NCBI GenBank assembly: GCA_916610825.1
Contig: OU744454.1
Location: forward strand, 955,001-1,019,000
Direction of reading: 5' to 3'
Length of the DNA: 64,000 nucleotides
Origin: Haliclystus octoradiatus
Taxonomy: Eukaryota > Cnidaria > Staurozoa > Stauromedusae > Haliclystidae
Within the stretch, counting starts at the first letter, position 1, and each line of letters starts with the position of its first letter. Both the position numbers and the translations under genes were made by a program. Of the stretch, positions 12,201-22,398 are shown one piece after another. The notes under the pieces were generated by a model that was not told the DNA's origin, made no database searches, and was given only the letters and a program-made list of their open reading frames with translations.

Positions 12201-15200
12201 CAAAAGTGCATGTTAACTTATCAGGTGATGCTGAAATATTTTATAATCCTATTTTTTTGGACTATCTTCTGATGTGATCTTTTCTGTATTTTTTAGAAGA
12301 GAATTTAAGACTGCAGTTAGTTGACGGCTATGAAGTAAATGCACATGCTGCTGAGGTAATAAGATATAAACTTACAATTAAATTAACATACCTACTATAT
12401 TATGCTACTGCCATTTAATTAAGGGTGTTACAGAATATATATGCTAACAGATTATGACATGTAGATTGCTCATTGGGCTATTACACACGCCTCAGTGGTT
12501 CCAATTTGGAATGGACGGGAGGTGGCAGCAGACTTTAGAACGTGCAACTGGATGTTTCATTGACAGTAGGCCTAATGAAAACAACAAATTCAGATGCGGC
12601 TGTTCTGGTTAATAATTTGAATGATACCGTATGATGCAACCCAAATAGGATGCAACATGTGCATGTGACACCAATCAATCAATTAACTGTCAATAGGTTT
12701 TCATTTGTCACTGACTTGGACCAAGGGAGACATGTGAACAAGGACTCAGACTTGTGTTGAGTCCTCCGTGGAGTGGATGGATATTATGTTTACTTGATTA
12801 ACTTGCTGTATCATTTATATCTTCCTCTCATCGACTATAGTCTTACATCAATAAAAGAAATGCATCTCTCACTTTGTAAAACAAAGTTGGAATGGATCCT
12901 TGATGGCTAGAGCAAAATCGGAATAGAGGGTTAAAATTGTTTCTTTGGTTAGACACTGATTTGTGATTCTTTTTATTTCTTAGGAACTTCAAGGTGTAAA
13001 AAGTGTACTTTCTGAGAAAGAAAGGTAAACATATAAAAATATAAAAAACTAGATGATATATTGATTGTATATTAACTGCATTCTAGATTGGCAATGCAAT
13101 TACTTCTGACTTTGTCTCAATGTCAATTAGAGTAACAATTTTTATGTATCAGATGGAGCAAACCAGAGGGAATATAATTAGAAATAGGTACCGGTACAGT
13201 GTATTGATGTGCCTTGGTAGCTAGGTCTGCATAGTCACCTGTAAACCCACATGCTTGTTTATTGGGGGACATAAAAACATTTACAGACAAATACAAGCAT
13301 GCGTGCACTGACGAGGAATTGAACTGCTGCGTCCCGCTCATAGAGTGACACTGCCTGCCACTGAGCTACCCGTGCACACAGCCATGGATGGGAGAGTTCC
13401 TATGAAAAGCTGATTTCCTTGTTTTGTATTGGCTCTAATAGAACAAAGGGAATCCATCCAAAACATCTGTTTTCTAATGTTGTATAGTCTTCAAAGGGTT
13501 TTCTCTTCCGTCGTAGATAATCTGTAATTTTGTATATATGAAATGTATATATTTTGTAAATTAATCATAGGAAAGATTGATCCTTCTTTATGGTGGGACC
13601 AACCAACTGTCTATTTGGTCTTGTAGATGATTTATTTGACCTATGATAATACTACTTTCTGCATGTCTAAAACACATATGTTGATTCACATCTGAATATG
13701 TTGTCATATCTTGTTTAGGGAAATCATCACATTAGAGAAAAGATTCCGCTCTGTCACTCAAAAGGTAGGTCTACCATCGCAATTCAATATTCATGAAGAT
13801 AGTCTATTCTATTTTCTTTGGTATGATATTGAAGAGATGATTTCATTCACAGTCGAGTCAATTGCAAGCATCGGTCTCTGCACTGGAGAACGAGAAAAGA
13901 GCATTACAAAATGATGTAAGACTTATTTATAAAATTCTCCGTATAATTTATTGGATAAATATAAATTTTGATTTGCTTACAAACTATCAACTTGTAAATT
14001 TTGCTGTGTTTGATTCAGACTGATAAATTCAAGAAGCTGGCGGAGAAGGAACGACAAGAGAAAATGCGTCTCAAACAGGTAGGCTGACTTTTAGTTTTGT
14101 GCTTCATCTAAACATTCTCAAAGAACACTGGACCTTACTTAACCGGTTCATTGTTAAAAATACATTGACTTAAAAACACAACCAGTTTTAGAATGATTCC
14201 TCAATGTACTGTGTTAACTGATGCAAATCTTTTTTGTTTTTAGACATTGAAAGATTTAACATCCAACGAACGTCTCCGATGGGAACGTGAATGTGTGAGT
14301 GTTGTTTCCAACTATGCTTTGTTAATTAAACCATCACGTTCTCCTTTAGTATGCTAATAATTATTGATGTTTTCAATATAGGAGAAAAGAGTAAAAGAGA
14401 AAGAATTAGAAATGGGCGGTGTAATCTACCAAAAGTCTGCAAAATTACGCCAGTTATGTGAGATTGTCCAGGTGAGACAAAATTTGTAGTCTAATCATCA
14501 ACTTCTCCCCCCTAAACATGTTTTCTTAGTGCCCCTATCAGTTGCCTCATATCTCTAACTCCCCTCTTTTCAAATGCAGGGTCTTGATAGTCCTGCCAGA
14601 AGTAAGATTGCTGCCATGGATGTCCAATTTGATGAAGCTCCACCAACGCACGCAGAGACACAGAGATCAGCACCCACAAAGACCCCTGTAGCAGCAAGCA
14701 AGCAACCAAGAGTTAGAGCCAAGACTGCTACCACTCCAAAAGTCAGATCTAAGTCACCACCAGCCATGTCGAGTTCTAAAAAGGTATGCCTCTCTGTTAT
14801 CAAAAGTAACATGACAAGATAGACTTGTTGTATCCTTCTTCTCGAATATTCTAATGTCATGCAATTTAAGATTATATATTGTGCTGAATAAAATAGGGAT
14901 CACTGGTCGCAAGCACATATTTATAACAATTAATTAATAAATTACTGTATAGACTGAAAAGAATCAAGTTAGTGGAAGACACACATGTATCTGTGTTAAA
15001 TCCTGTGATACCGTGTTAAATACAGTGAAACCTATATATAACAGTCAGCTACTAGAGGTAGATAAATTGACCACTATAGACAGGTGGCCTTTATATACAG
15101 GGTTGAATCAATTTCAATAGAATCTACTATTTTAGACATTGCAAGAGTGACCACTATAGACAGGTGGCCTTTATATACAGGTTTGACTGTATCATATTTC

Positions 15201-18200
15201 TTTACTTTTAGCAGACACTCAATCCCAGGGAACTTCCATTACGTACGAAAGGCCATCGAAGATCTCGTTCATCGGACTATTGGATCGAGCACAAGCCTTC
15301 ATCGACTTTATCAACAGGTAAGAAAAATAAACATTTTTATATCATATCTTTTGGCATTCAAGTGATATATGTTTATTTAAGTTTGAGTTCTCATTTTGCT
15401 TTTTATTTTCTAGACACAATTCTTCAACCTATTTTAATGAACAAGAAAACAGTGAAAATACCAGACATGGGAGATCTTAAAGTATGTTATTTAACATAAC
15501 TTGAAATGGAATGTTATTTACTTTACAATTTAATTATCATAATTGATTGATAAATACTCATTTTTGTAGAAAAACAAACGCTATTTGTTGACACATCAAG
15601 AACAAGACTCAGCTGGAGAAATTGAAACAAAACTTATCAAGGTAACTAACATGAACACATGTCATATGTTTGTAGAACTATGTACTGTATGTGTGAGCCT
15701 ATGGGGTGGCTGCTCAAGGTGTGTTCGTGATATGACTGCAACGTCTCGTGTTGACTGATCTCTCTAAGTCCCGCTTTGATATACCGCACTTTGACGAGCG
15801 GTAAGCGGGACTTATTCCCTTCGTACAGCGTTGTGCAGGATTCTGCACAACGGCATTCTGTTTGATCGTATTGTTCTGACAAATTATCACGCATTTGATG
15901 TACGGGGAATGACGGGGTCCAACATTTCGTAAATTAATGAAAGATGCAACACGCAAGCCAAAATAAAATGAATTAAATCTATATGGAAACTTATGGTTAT
16001 TAAATCAAGTCGATTAACTGATGCTTGTCAAAAGTTACAAACTTATTTCAACATCATCATTCAAAATACAGATGGCGAAATTATCTGTAAATGTTTTTAC
16101 CCTCCATGATTGTTTTTGTATCATTGTGAATGCTTTGGGTTACCATCGAAAAATCCAGCAGTTCCACGTCGTGTACAAGAGCAAGGGAAAGATTTATTCT
16201 CAACAAAGCAACCTTTAAGTGAAATGTTTATCATTTCCTCAATGAATCATATTTCAACCTGTATTTCGATCTCCAACGAGCGCTCAAAACGTTTGCAGTT
16301 AACAGCAGCGTTCGCTAAATCATTGACTCGCCAGAATCAGAAGTTGAATAATAAAATCAGTTTTCCAGTTTAATTAGCTCCAATACCCTGAAATATATAT
16401 GCAACAAGTGACTCAAGCCACCATTTCTGTCAAATATTTTAGCAGCTTTTAAAATTTCAGGCTCTTATATATTTTACGATTCGTTCGCTGTTGACACCCT
16501 GCAATACTCAGATAAAACTACGTCATCGACGAGATTTTGTTGGCGGTTTCTTTGTTTTCTAAAAACAATAAAATTGCCAAAGGACACAAGTCTCACTTTC
16601 CAACATATCAAAATAGTCAAAGTAAAGGTGAGACTTGGTAAAGTCAACGTCTCGTGCAGCTATGATTTACTGATACAAAATATTGGAAATAAATATTGAA
16701 ACTATTTTGATCCTATAGCTATGCACACTGCAACATTTTTATTTAAGAACGGAATCTGCAATGATTTCACTTTTGTGCTAGCAAGCTAATTCATTGAACA
16801 TTTCTCATAATACCAAAATTGTCGGTGATTTTCATTGTGACCACATACCACCGTAGAGTAAGCAACACTTTGATGTTGTTTGGTGTTTCAAAACTATAAC
16901 CTTAACTTTTGCAGGGCGACGTTATGAAAACACGTGGTGGGGGGCACAGTGTTCAATTTACAGATGTTGAAACATTGAAAAAAAGATTTGAAGAAAAACA
17001 AAAGAAAGGACCCAGTAGGACTCGTCAAGGGTAATTAATATTGGAGTAATTTATTTGCCTATTGTTACCTGTTATAAAGGTTGTTCTGTGTGGCAGTCAC
17101 CTGCATATTAAGGTCACCTAAGTGTAATTAGTGGCCAATTCAACCTTGTTCTTTGTATCATTGTGTTACTATTAGAACATTAATTTACTACTAGTGATGT
17201 CTTACGTGCGTTGCTGGGTTAATTTTGACTGAGCTAAACTACCTTGGGTGTGAAATGACTTTGGAGAACACGTGAATTTGTATATCAAACAATAGAAAGG
17301 CGACGCAACAAAGAATGTCGTAGCATGGCGGTTCCAAAAAGCAAAATAAAATCAATGATAGGCTATAACTGTCTAATATGTGGCTTTTTATTATTATTTT
17401 CAGTCGGAAGCGTGCATCTGATGAGTCGGCAAGTAGTGAAGACAGTTGGACTAGTGTAGAAACAAGGGTGAGTTATTTAATGAAGACCAAATTATGTAAA
17501 TTTCTAATGAACAACTTCTTGTGATCTCTCCTGTGGAAAATCCCAGAGTTCATGAACTGATCATTTGTGGATCATGGACGTTAATTTGCCTGTGGTTTGG
17601 TGACTTTTTCCACAATGTTTACAGGTCATGAACTGTTTTCACGCAGGCTGTGCTTGAGTATAAAAAGGCAATGTTTGAATATTAAACCTCAAAATGACTT
17701 AGCGGTATTCAAAAGCAATGCCTGACAAAAGGTTCAGCCTTTCGTAATCTTAAAACAATTTCAACATTTTCTTCTGAATTTTTTGTTGAGGTTAGACCAA
17801 TATATCTATTACATCATTAAAAAATTGACTTTCTTCTGAATTTGCTCTAACCTTCCGGAATCTAGGATTCCAGGATTCCTACTTTTGTCGAACCCTGTTC
17901 AAAAGTACAGATTGTGAGTTGTAACATCACCTATCCCGTGTTAACATCATAAAATCTAAAATTGTTTGTATGCTAAAGGTATGTTTAGACAATTTTGGTT
18001 CTGGGTTCTAGTTTTCTGTCAGTATTCAATAACGATTTATTTGTATATTTTGTGTTAGTGTGCTGTTGGTGTGGAAGGACGGCCTGGAAACAACGATCCC
18101 AGTGTTCGACATATTGCAAAGTAAGTAACTGCATCAATGATCCGACATGTCCAATTAAAAGTTAGCCTGCGTACCAGCCTCTAGGTTTTTTTCTGAAGCC

Positions 18201-19031
18201 ATAGGGTCTGTAAACTAATATGTGATTTTCAGCCCAACAAGTTCCCATGAGTTTGGGATACAATTTATGCATTACGTTGTCTTATCATTAAGATCATTGT
18301 CGCGGCTGATAACTATGACGTGTTTGACGAAGAGTTGTGATTTTATGACAATTGATGTTTTGTGACAGTGTGTGAATTGGAGTATGAATAATTTACCAAG
18401 TTTATATAGGTGCTATTTTCAATGGGCTGAGAATCACACATTAGTTCACAGACCCTATGGTTTTAGAAATAAACCTCGGGGCTGGTACGCAGGCTAATTA
18501 AAAGTATGATAATGTTTAATCAAGATAGGTAACTGATCAAATGTTTAAACTAAGAGAAGACATAAAAAACCAACACAGACTTACAGGAGTAATATGCATC
18601 TACATTGGCATTAATGTGATTTCCTGAATCCTTTTGAGTGCCTCATATAGCAACCCGAGTATAATATCACCCACATAGCAAAATAATATCTTTTATGTTT
18701 TCAACAAAACCTTCCCTTTGTTAGTATGATCACACGTGTCGCTCAATATTGTCATAACTTATCATTCAAAATTTCGAACCATGATTTAAAACAATGTTCT
18801 TGTTTACGCGGGTTACTTCTCGTCATAGCCAAATCTTGACATTCAAAATCCATTCCATCAATCCTGTATATAAAGGCCACCTGTCTACAGTGGTCAGTTT
18901 ATTTATATCTTATAAGATTACAGTATTTATATATTAACAAATGTCTGATAACATACTATACCTTATGTGCTAGAAATTATCATAACAGTGATGATGGCCT
19001 CCTTCTTGTTTACAGGAAATCAAAATCTTGA
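341..19031 (+). CDS. KIF23: KIF23 / MKLP1-like kinesin-6 (centralspindlin motor), complete, 34 coding exons
   Basis: Plus-end-directed kinesin-6 that pairs with a CYK-4/RACGAP1 GTPase-activating protein as centralspindlin, bundling midzone microtubules and organising the midbody in cytokinesis. Joining 34 exons with GT/AG borders gives 2733 coding bases (910 residues) without a frame break; human KIF23 is about 960. Order: short basic N-terminus, motor (about 24-448) with P-loop GITGSGKT (111-118), switch [10 protein letters not shown] (295-303) and switch II DLAGSE (337-342), then the kinesin-6 neck with TPGR (455-458), coiled coil (about 530-675), basic linker, [10 protein letters not shown] (758 on) and the MKLP1-type tail with TRGGG and VQFTDVETL. 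The start is the first ATG, in a good context; the stop is TGA 19029-19031. The closest alternative, KIF20, lacks this tail. Identity is secure; single borders could shift by a few bases. Confidence 0.95.
1298..1341 (+). repeat. Possible SINE head fragment
   Basis: TAGTTCAGTGG within this stretch resembles the pol III A box of the SINE copies found elsewhere in the window. No B box follows, and a 133 bp MITE begins at 1342. It is probably a short SINE remnant. Confidence 0.3.
1342..1474. mobile_element. 133 bp MITE with 8 bp target duplication
   Basis: The ends are the perfect 12 bp inverted repeat CCAGTCTGCAGA, and the element is flanked on both sides by CCCAAGTG (1334-1341 and 1475-1482). 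An 8 bp duplication suggests a hAT-like transposase. Inside, GCGCACCCGA occurs twice in direct orientation. No coding capacity. Confidence 0.7.
1636..3911. mobile_element. 2.28 kb foldback element flanked by TTAA
   Basis: Two arms of about 1 kb (1636-2650 and 2891-3911) are inverted copies with scattered mismatches around a spacer of about 240 bases. The ends read AGTGCACATGACACC and its complement, and TTAA stands at both borders (1632-1635 and 3912-3915). TTAA duplication is typical of piggyBac-type elements. No transposase ORF is seen; the short ORFs inside are chance, so it is non-autonomous. It accounts for most of KIF23 intron 2. Confidence 0.8.
4646..4910. repeat. Degenerate member of the hAT-like MITE family E
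   Basis: It begins CAGGGTTCGA and contains the family words CCTTCCGGGATAC and AAATCCTGGAATCCC. The right end is unclear. It sits in the KIF23 intron just before the P-loop exon. Confidence 0.35.
6490..6642. repeat. 153 bp near-perfect palindrome
   Basis: Two 76-base arms around a single central base (6566) pair with one mismatch (C at 6511). The centre reads CGATCATGATGATCG. It lies inside a KIF23 intron. It may be a foldback MITE; no target duplication is obvious. Confidence 0.85.
7424..7595. mobile_element. hAT-like MITE, family E copy
   Basis: It begins CAGTGTCCGACAAAA and ends TTTTGTCAAATCCTG, with two internal TTTTCTTCTGAATTT words, as in the copies at 17716 and 26988. The flanks GTGACACT and GTGAAAGT match at six of eight bases, which fits a decayed 8 bp duplication. 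Confidence 0.6.
8652..8829 (+). mobile_element. Pogo/Tigger-like MITE, family A copy
   Basis: About 178 bases from CAGTGAAACCTGTATATAAC to a right end that is its imperfect inverse (TATAACATGTTTGGCTG), with TA on both sides. Internal words GACCACTATAGACAGGTGGCC recur, slightly varied, in at least nine other places in the window. No ORF. Confidence 0.65.
9370..9568. mobile_element. TTAA-flanked MITE, copy 1
   Basis: Inverted ends AGGGGCAAGATTGACCGG and CCGGTCATTTTTGCTCCT sit between TTAA at 9366-9369 and 9569-9572. A relative lies at 60529. Non-coding, in a KIF23 intron. Confidence 0.6.
9967..10184. mobile_element. hAT-like MITE with perfect 8 bp target duplication
   Basis: The ends are CAGGGTCCGACAAA and its exact complement, with CCCTCAAG on both sides (9959-9966 and 10185-10192). 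A CAGGG end and an 8 bp duplication are the usual signature of hAT transposition. Non-autonomous, 218 bases, in a KIF23 intron. Confidence 0.8.
10389..14783 (+). CDS. KIF23: KIF23 neck, coiled-coil and linker exons 16-27
   Basis: Coding exons: 10389-10423, 10519-10572, 11083-11159, 11470-11572, 12297-12355, 12984-13024, 13719-13764, 13853-13915, 14019-14078, 14244-14294, 14382-14471, 14580-14783. [10 protein letters not shown] starts the block and matches the KIF23-specific neck, the region where CYK-4/RACGAP1 partners bind in other animals. FNPFPPFK in exon 18 lies in the same region. From about residue 530 the sequence is heptad-rich and charged, which fits the dimerising stalk. Exon 27 (204 bases) is a low-complexity linker rich in Pro, Ala, Lys and Thr, without homology that I can name. 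Confidence 0.9.
10715..10885. repeat. TTCATGAAC foldback repeat, copy
   Basis: It begins CCTGCGAAAAGATCTAAGAG and carries repeated GTTCATGAAC words in both orientations around AAATTGCC, as at 38515 and 52880. It gives rise to short spurious ORFs. Confidence 0.6.
11005..11070 (+). repeat. Truncated family A MITE next to a KIF23 acceptor
   Basis: The left half of family A (CAGTGAAACCTATATAG through CAGGGTTGAT) ends only 12 bases before the exon at 11083, so the acceptor pyrimidine tract abuts the repeat. Confidence 0.55.
11768..11870 (+). mobile_element. tRNA-derived SINE fragment
   Basis: GGTTTGATTC at 11791-11800 is a B-box-like element followed by TTTGTTGGTGCACACATG, similar to the copy at 51868. 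The A box is degenerate. Confidence 0.4.
11964..12150 (+). mobile_element. Pogo/Tigger-like MITE, family B copy
   Basis: It starts CAGTCAAACTCGGTTAATA after TA and ends with the near-inverse AAAGCAAGTTCGACATG. The CCTCGCTTAATGTCCCAC internal words recur at 53534 and in fragments at 23322. No ORF. Confidence 0.6.
13250..13378 (-). mobile_element. tRNA-derived SINE
   Basis: On the minus strand an A box TAGCTCAGTGG (about 13358-13369) is followed by a B-box-like CAGTTCAATTCCTCG (about 13311-13325), and then by a tail with TTTATGTCCCCCAATAAAC shared with the copy at 41858. It lacks a tRNA fold and a 3' acceptor stem, so it is not a functional tRNA gene. Confidence 0.65.
15023..15189 (+). mobile_element. 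Pogo/Tigger-like MITE, family A copy
   Basis: Bounded by TA, it starts CAGTGAAACCTATATATAAC and ends CAGGTTTGACTG, with two GACCACTATAGACAGGTGGC words. It lies 22 bases upstream of the KIF23 exon at 15212. Confidence 0.65.
15212..19031 (+). CDS. KIF23: KIF23 C-terminal tail exons 28-34
   Basis: Coding exons: 15212-15317, 15414-15481, 15570-15641, 16915-17030, 17404-17467, 18059-18120, 19016-19031. The tail contains [16 protein letters not shown], aligned with the human segment phosphorylated by Aurora B and bound by 14-3-3, followed by [27 protein letters not shown] and [15 protein letters not shown], the MKLP1 tail that binds ARF6 in vertebrates. The last exon has only 16 coding bases and ends KKSKS, a basic end comparable to the human lysine-rich C-terminus. 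An AATAAA at 19041-19046, ten bases after the stop, could be the polyadenylation signal. Confidence 0.9.
17716..17897. mobile_element. hAT-like MITE, family E, with 8 bp duplication
   Basis: TTCAAAAG occurs directly on both sides (17708-17715 and 17898-17905). The right end GTCGAACCCTG and left end CAATGCCTGACAAAAGG form imperfect inverted repeats. The internal words TTCTTCTGAATTT and CTAGGATTCCAGGATTCC are shared with copies at 7424 and 26988. Confidence 0.75.
18163..18496. mobile_element. 334 bp MITE, family G, with 9 bp duplication
   Basis: The ends TAGCCTGCGTACCAGCC and GGCTGGTACGCAGGCTA are exact inverses, the inverted similarity runs for about 70 bases, and ATTAAAAGT flanks both sides (18154-18162 and 18497-18505). 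A second copy in the opposite orientation starts near 58196. Confidence 0.75.
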
Positions 19032-20237
19032 AAGAAACCAAATAAATTGTATTTAAATCAACATTTCATTCCCATTCATTATTTCATAAAGATCATGTAA
19101 GAATTAACCCTATCTTAATATTATTATTAGTATTATTATTATTATTACATTGAAATAATACTACTATGGAAGAACAGGATTGCGGGCTGGTCTCGCTTGC
19201 AGATAATTACTTGCCACAGATGATGAGATACAAATTGTGTCACAATGAACGCAGAAATATGATAGAATCCTAAACTAAAATTATATTTGTAAGTTTTCAT
19301 TTTAAATCATGTAGAAGTTATCATTATATATATATTTCTTTTTGCATATTTTAATTGTGAATATATTCCATAAGTTGTAATTGTTTGTCTGCTTTCTTTT
19401 GCCTCTAACATTTTGGTCCAATTTATTTTTCACGTCTAACCCCATCGTAAGAGAAGTACATTTGAAGTGTATATATTGCCTTTTGGGACACAGCGGATTT
19501 GGATAACGCTTATGTTCCTCCTCTCGTTACAAGGATGTTTCATTAATCAGAATGATGTTTCCATTACTTCGTTTTCTAAACCCATTTCAATCACATTACT
19601 TCCTTTCATGAAGCTCACTCATCAAAGTGGGAAACTTCTGCCTGCTAATGCCAACTTGGAATCTACTTATACTCAATATAGGTCCCTCTAAATAGAGACC
19701 ATGCACCTACCTATAGCAGTCAATCTTATTGTCTTAATGCTGAAATCATCCGATATTCCTACAGTCAGTTCAGTTTACTCTACAGCCTATCGGTACTGTA
19801 TCTTTAATTCAACATTAGCGTCATATCGAGGACAGGGTATTACCACGAACACGAGACTAAGAGACATTGTGACGTAATGAATACATTCGATTCAACATTG
19901 TCAGAACAAGAATTTGGGATTATCGTAAATAATGGAATTTAATTATTGATGTGGAAACCTCTGTAAGTACCATTATACGATTGATACATTTTTATATGAA
20001 ATCATTTCAAATTCATTAATCCAGTTAGTTCGTTTCAACTGTGTTACTATACTGTATGGGCTCAATTGCAGTATATCTTTAATATTAAAGTACATCTACT
20101 TTTGTTTTAATCATTGAAAACGTAATCTAAAGCAAACATAATTTAGTTATATCAATTAATTTAATGATCTTACTTTTAATTTAAAATAATTTTTATCATT
20201 CAATATTTCAGATGAGTTTCATTTCATAACCAAAAAC
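19032..20237 (+). other. KIF23 3' flank and 5' flank/UTR of the coiled-coil gene
   Basis: AATAAA at 19041, a (TTA)n microsatellite near 19121-19147, and a 40-base word shared with 3916-3960 (GCCTTTTGGGACACA region). A good donor GTAAGT at 19963 and an acceptor ending at about 20211 suggest a noncoding first exon ending at 19962. No other gene is seen. Confidence 0.4.
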
Positions 20238-22398
20238 ATGGAAACTAAAACAATAGCATGCACATCTGATAAGTAAGTTCAAAATAGATACAAATAATTT
20301 TAAATAATCTCGAGCATAACATTATTTTAAAATAATAAGTGAGACGATATATCGCGCTGTATCTATATCAAAGGGCACCCCTATCATGTTTCTATTTCTA
20401 GAGGAGTGGCTCTTTTCGCTAAGAGCAGTGATTGTAAATGCTCTTTGCTGAACTCATTCGCAACACTGCATATCAACTTAGATAGATTTCATGGCCGATG
20501 AGCCATGATTGTCAATGCGCAACGATACGCCTCAGCTACTGACAATGCAATTCCCTCTGGACAATTCAATTCGCCATCCTCAAATGCTACTCATTCGATG
20601 TTTTAGATAAATTCAAGGCTACCTTGACCTTCGGATGATTCGAACCACAGTCGACCAAATATGTTCAGATATGAAGTTCATTGACATTAGACAGGCATAA
20701 ATTTCTGTGACTACATGAAAATATGATTATCGTTTTGAATAGTATATATACCCTGTTAATAACGACCAACATTTATGAGCGTCGATCAGTGGCTGGAAAT
20801 AAACACACAACTCTGACTACCTGTCTATAGCGATCATTAAACGCATCCGATTAATTCAACTGTTCAAATTTATTTATTTATCTTCCTCCAGCGTGATCAT
20901 TCAAAATACGTCTTCAAATCAAACAAATGAAAGCAAATCTGAAATGAATGTGAACGACAGTGGTTATCTTGACGATGGATCAAATGGGAGACTTTCTGAA
21001 GCCGTAGAAGATTGTGCGAATCAGGAAAATACCAGTTTCTATGAGAATCCAACCGATTATCCTGAAATACACGATGTGGAAATCACTAAACATGTCAATG
21101 TTAAATCTGATAGGAATCGGGACGATACCAGACAACAAACCAATTACGAAATGGAAAGCGCAGATACAGAACTGTCAAAAACAAATCAGGAAATACAGAT
21201 TGAAGGCGACCCTCCTTGCATGTACAATACTAATTACTATCGCGCATCTCACGGAGAGTTACTCAAACATTTATTAGAGGTTGACATGCAAGTAACACGT
21301 TTTAAATCCATCGAACAAAGTCTAATATCAGAACTTGAAAATGAAAGATTTACCATCGCCCGACTGAAGTATCAGCTCGCAATTGATGTTCTGGTTACTG
21401 AACGAGAGTCTACCATCCCATCTGAAAAGGGGGCTTCTTCAGGACAAGTGACAAAAAAGCCATGGATGTGCTTGCCAGCAAAGCGTAAAAGCCAGAAGAC
21501 GAAACTTAAACAAGATTTGGAAGTGCTAAAACAGTTATATAAAGATTTGAATGCTGACATGATTGATAAAAAACAAGAAATATTTCAACTTCGATCTCAA
21601 TTTCAGATAGATAAATCATTGGAAGAGAATATGCATACATTAACTAAAAACCATAGCTATGTTATCGATAGGTTAAGGAAAGCAAAGCAACAATTGAAGG
21701 CAAAATACATCCAGAATAAAACTGAACAGAGAAAACACAAGCACTCAGAAGAAGAGCTACGTCTTATCATTCAAGGTTTGAGACTGGATAATGAGAAACT
21801 CTTACGTGACATTGAAACTGAATCTTGGCAAGATAAACAATACACTAGAGATATCGAAGCATCATTAGATGCATACCATAGCTTATTGACAAAATCAAAA
21901 GAGAAGAACCAAAATATTAAACAACAGCTCAAGCATTATGTACCATACTGTGATAACCTAGAATCTCAATCAACTGAAAAAGACAAAATAATCAAAGCAC
22001 TTGACGGCAAAATAATTTATCAGAAAAAACAATTTTATAATAGTAATAGAAAATTGAAAAGAGAAAACAAGGAACTCAAAAAACAATTAATTAAATATGA
22101 TATTCTTGCAAATTCAAAACAACAAAGGCATCGAATTCGTCAACGGTATGAGATACATAGCGAAGGAGGTATTTTTACAACACAAACGACGTCACTGAAT
22201 AAAAACCGATCCGAAGACCTAAATGATGGCAGATCTTTAATGGATTCAAATTCAGACATTAATCAAGACATTGATAATGATGTTGCTGAAAACACAGTAG
22301 AATTAACTTCATTTACCAAAATACACACACCCGATTATCACTATTCAGTTATCCGTAGGGCCCAGCAAAAATGTCGCACAAAATGTGTAACAATTTAA
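20238..22398 (+). CDS. Unrecognised coiled-coil protein, 513 residues, two coding exons
   Basis: Exons 20238-20272 and 20892-22398. The first begins METKTIACTSD in a strong context (AACATGG) and splices in phase 2 into the long ORF, which itself opens with GTG and so needs the upstream exon. Residues 1-125 are acidic, polar and probably disordered. From about 135 to 430 the chain is rich in Lys, Glu, Gln and Leu with heptad spacing, so several coiled-coil segments are likely. The tail is Asn/Asp/Ser-rich and ends CRTKCVTI. There is no signal peptide, membrane segment or catalytic motif. It resembles generic cytoskeletal or centrosomal coiled-coil proteins; I do not recognise a family. Its 1.5 kb uninterrupted exon contrasts with the fragmented neighbours. 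Confidence 0.75.

Noticed and set aside
13311-13378. tRNA gene on the minus strand
   Set aside because: A and B boxes are present but no cloverleaf or acceptor stem can be drawn; it is a SINE head.
14512-14860. Hydrophobic minus-strand ORFs opposite the KIF23 linker exon
   Set aside because: They are the complement of a confirmed exon rich in Ala, Pro and Ser codons; shadow frames.
15084-15365. 93-codon ORF on the + strand
   Set aside because: It is made of a family A MITE plus an out-of-frame reading of the KIF23 exon at 15212.
20893-20895. GTG as start of the coiled-coil protein
   Set aside because: A splice acceptor ends at 20891 and the upstream exon 20238-20272 supplies an in-frame ATG in strong context.
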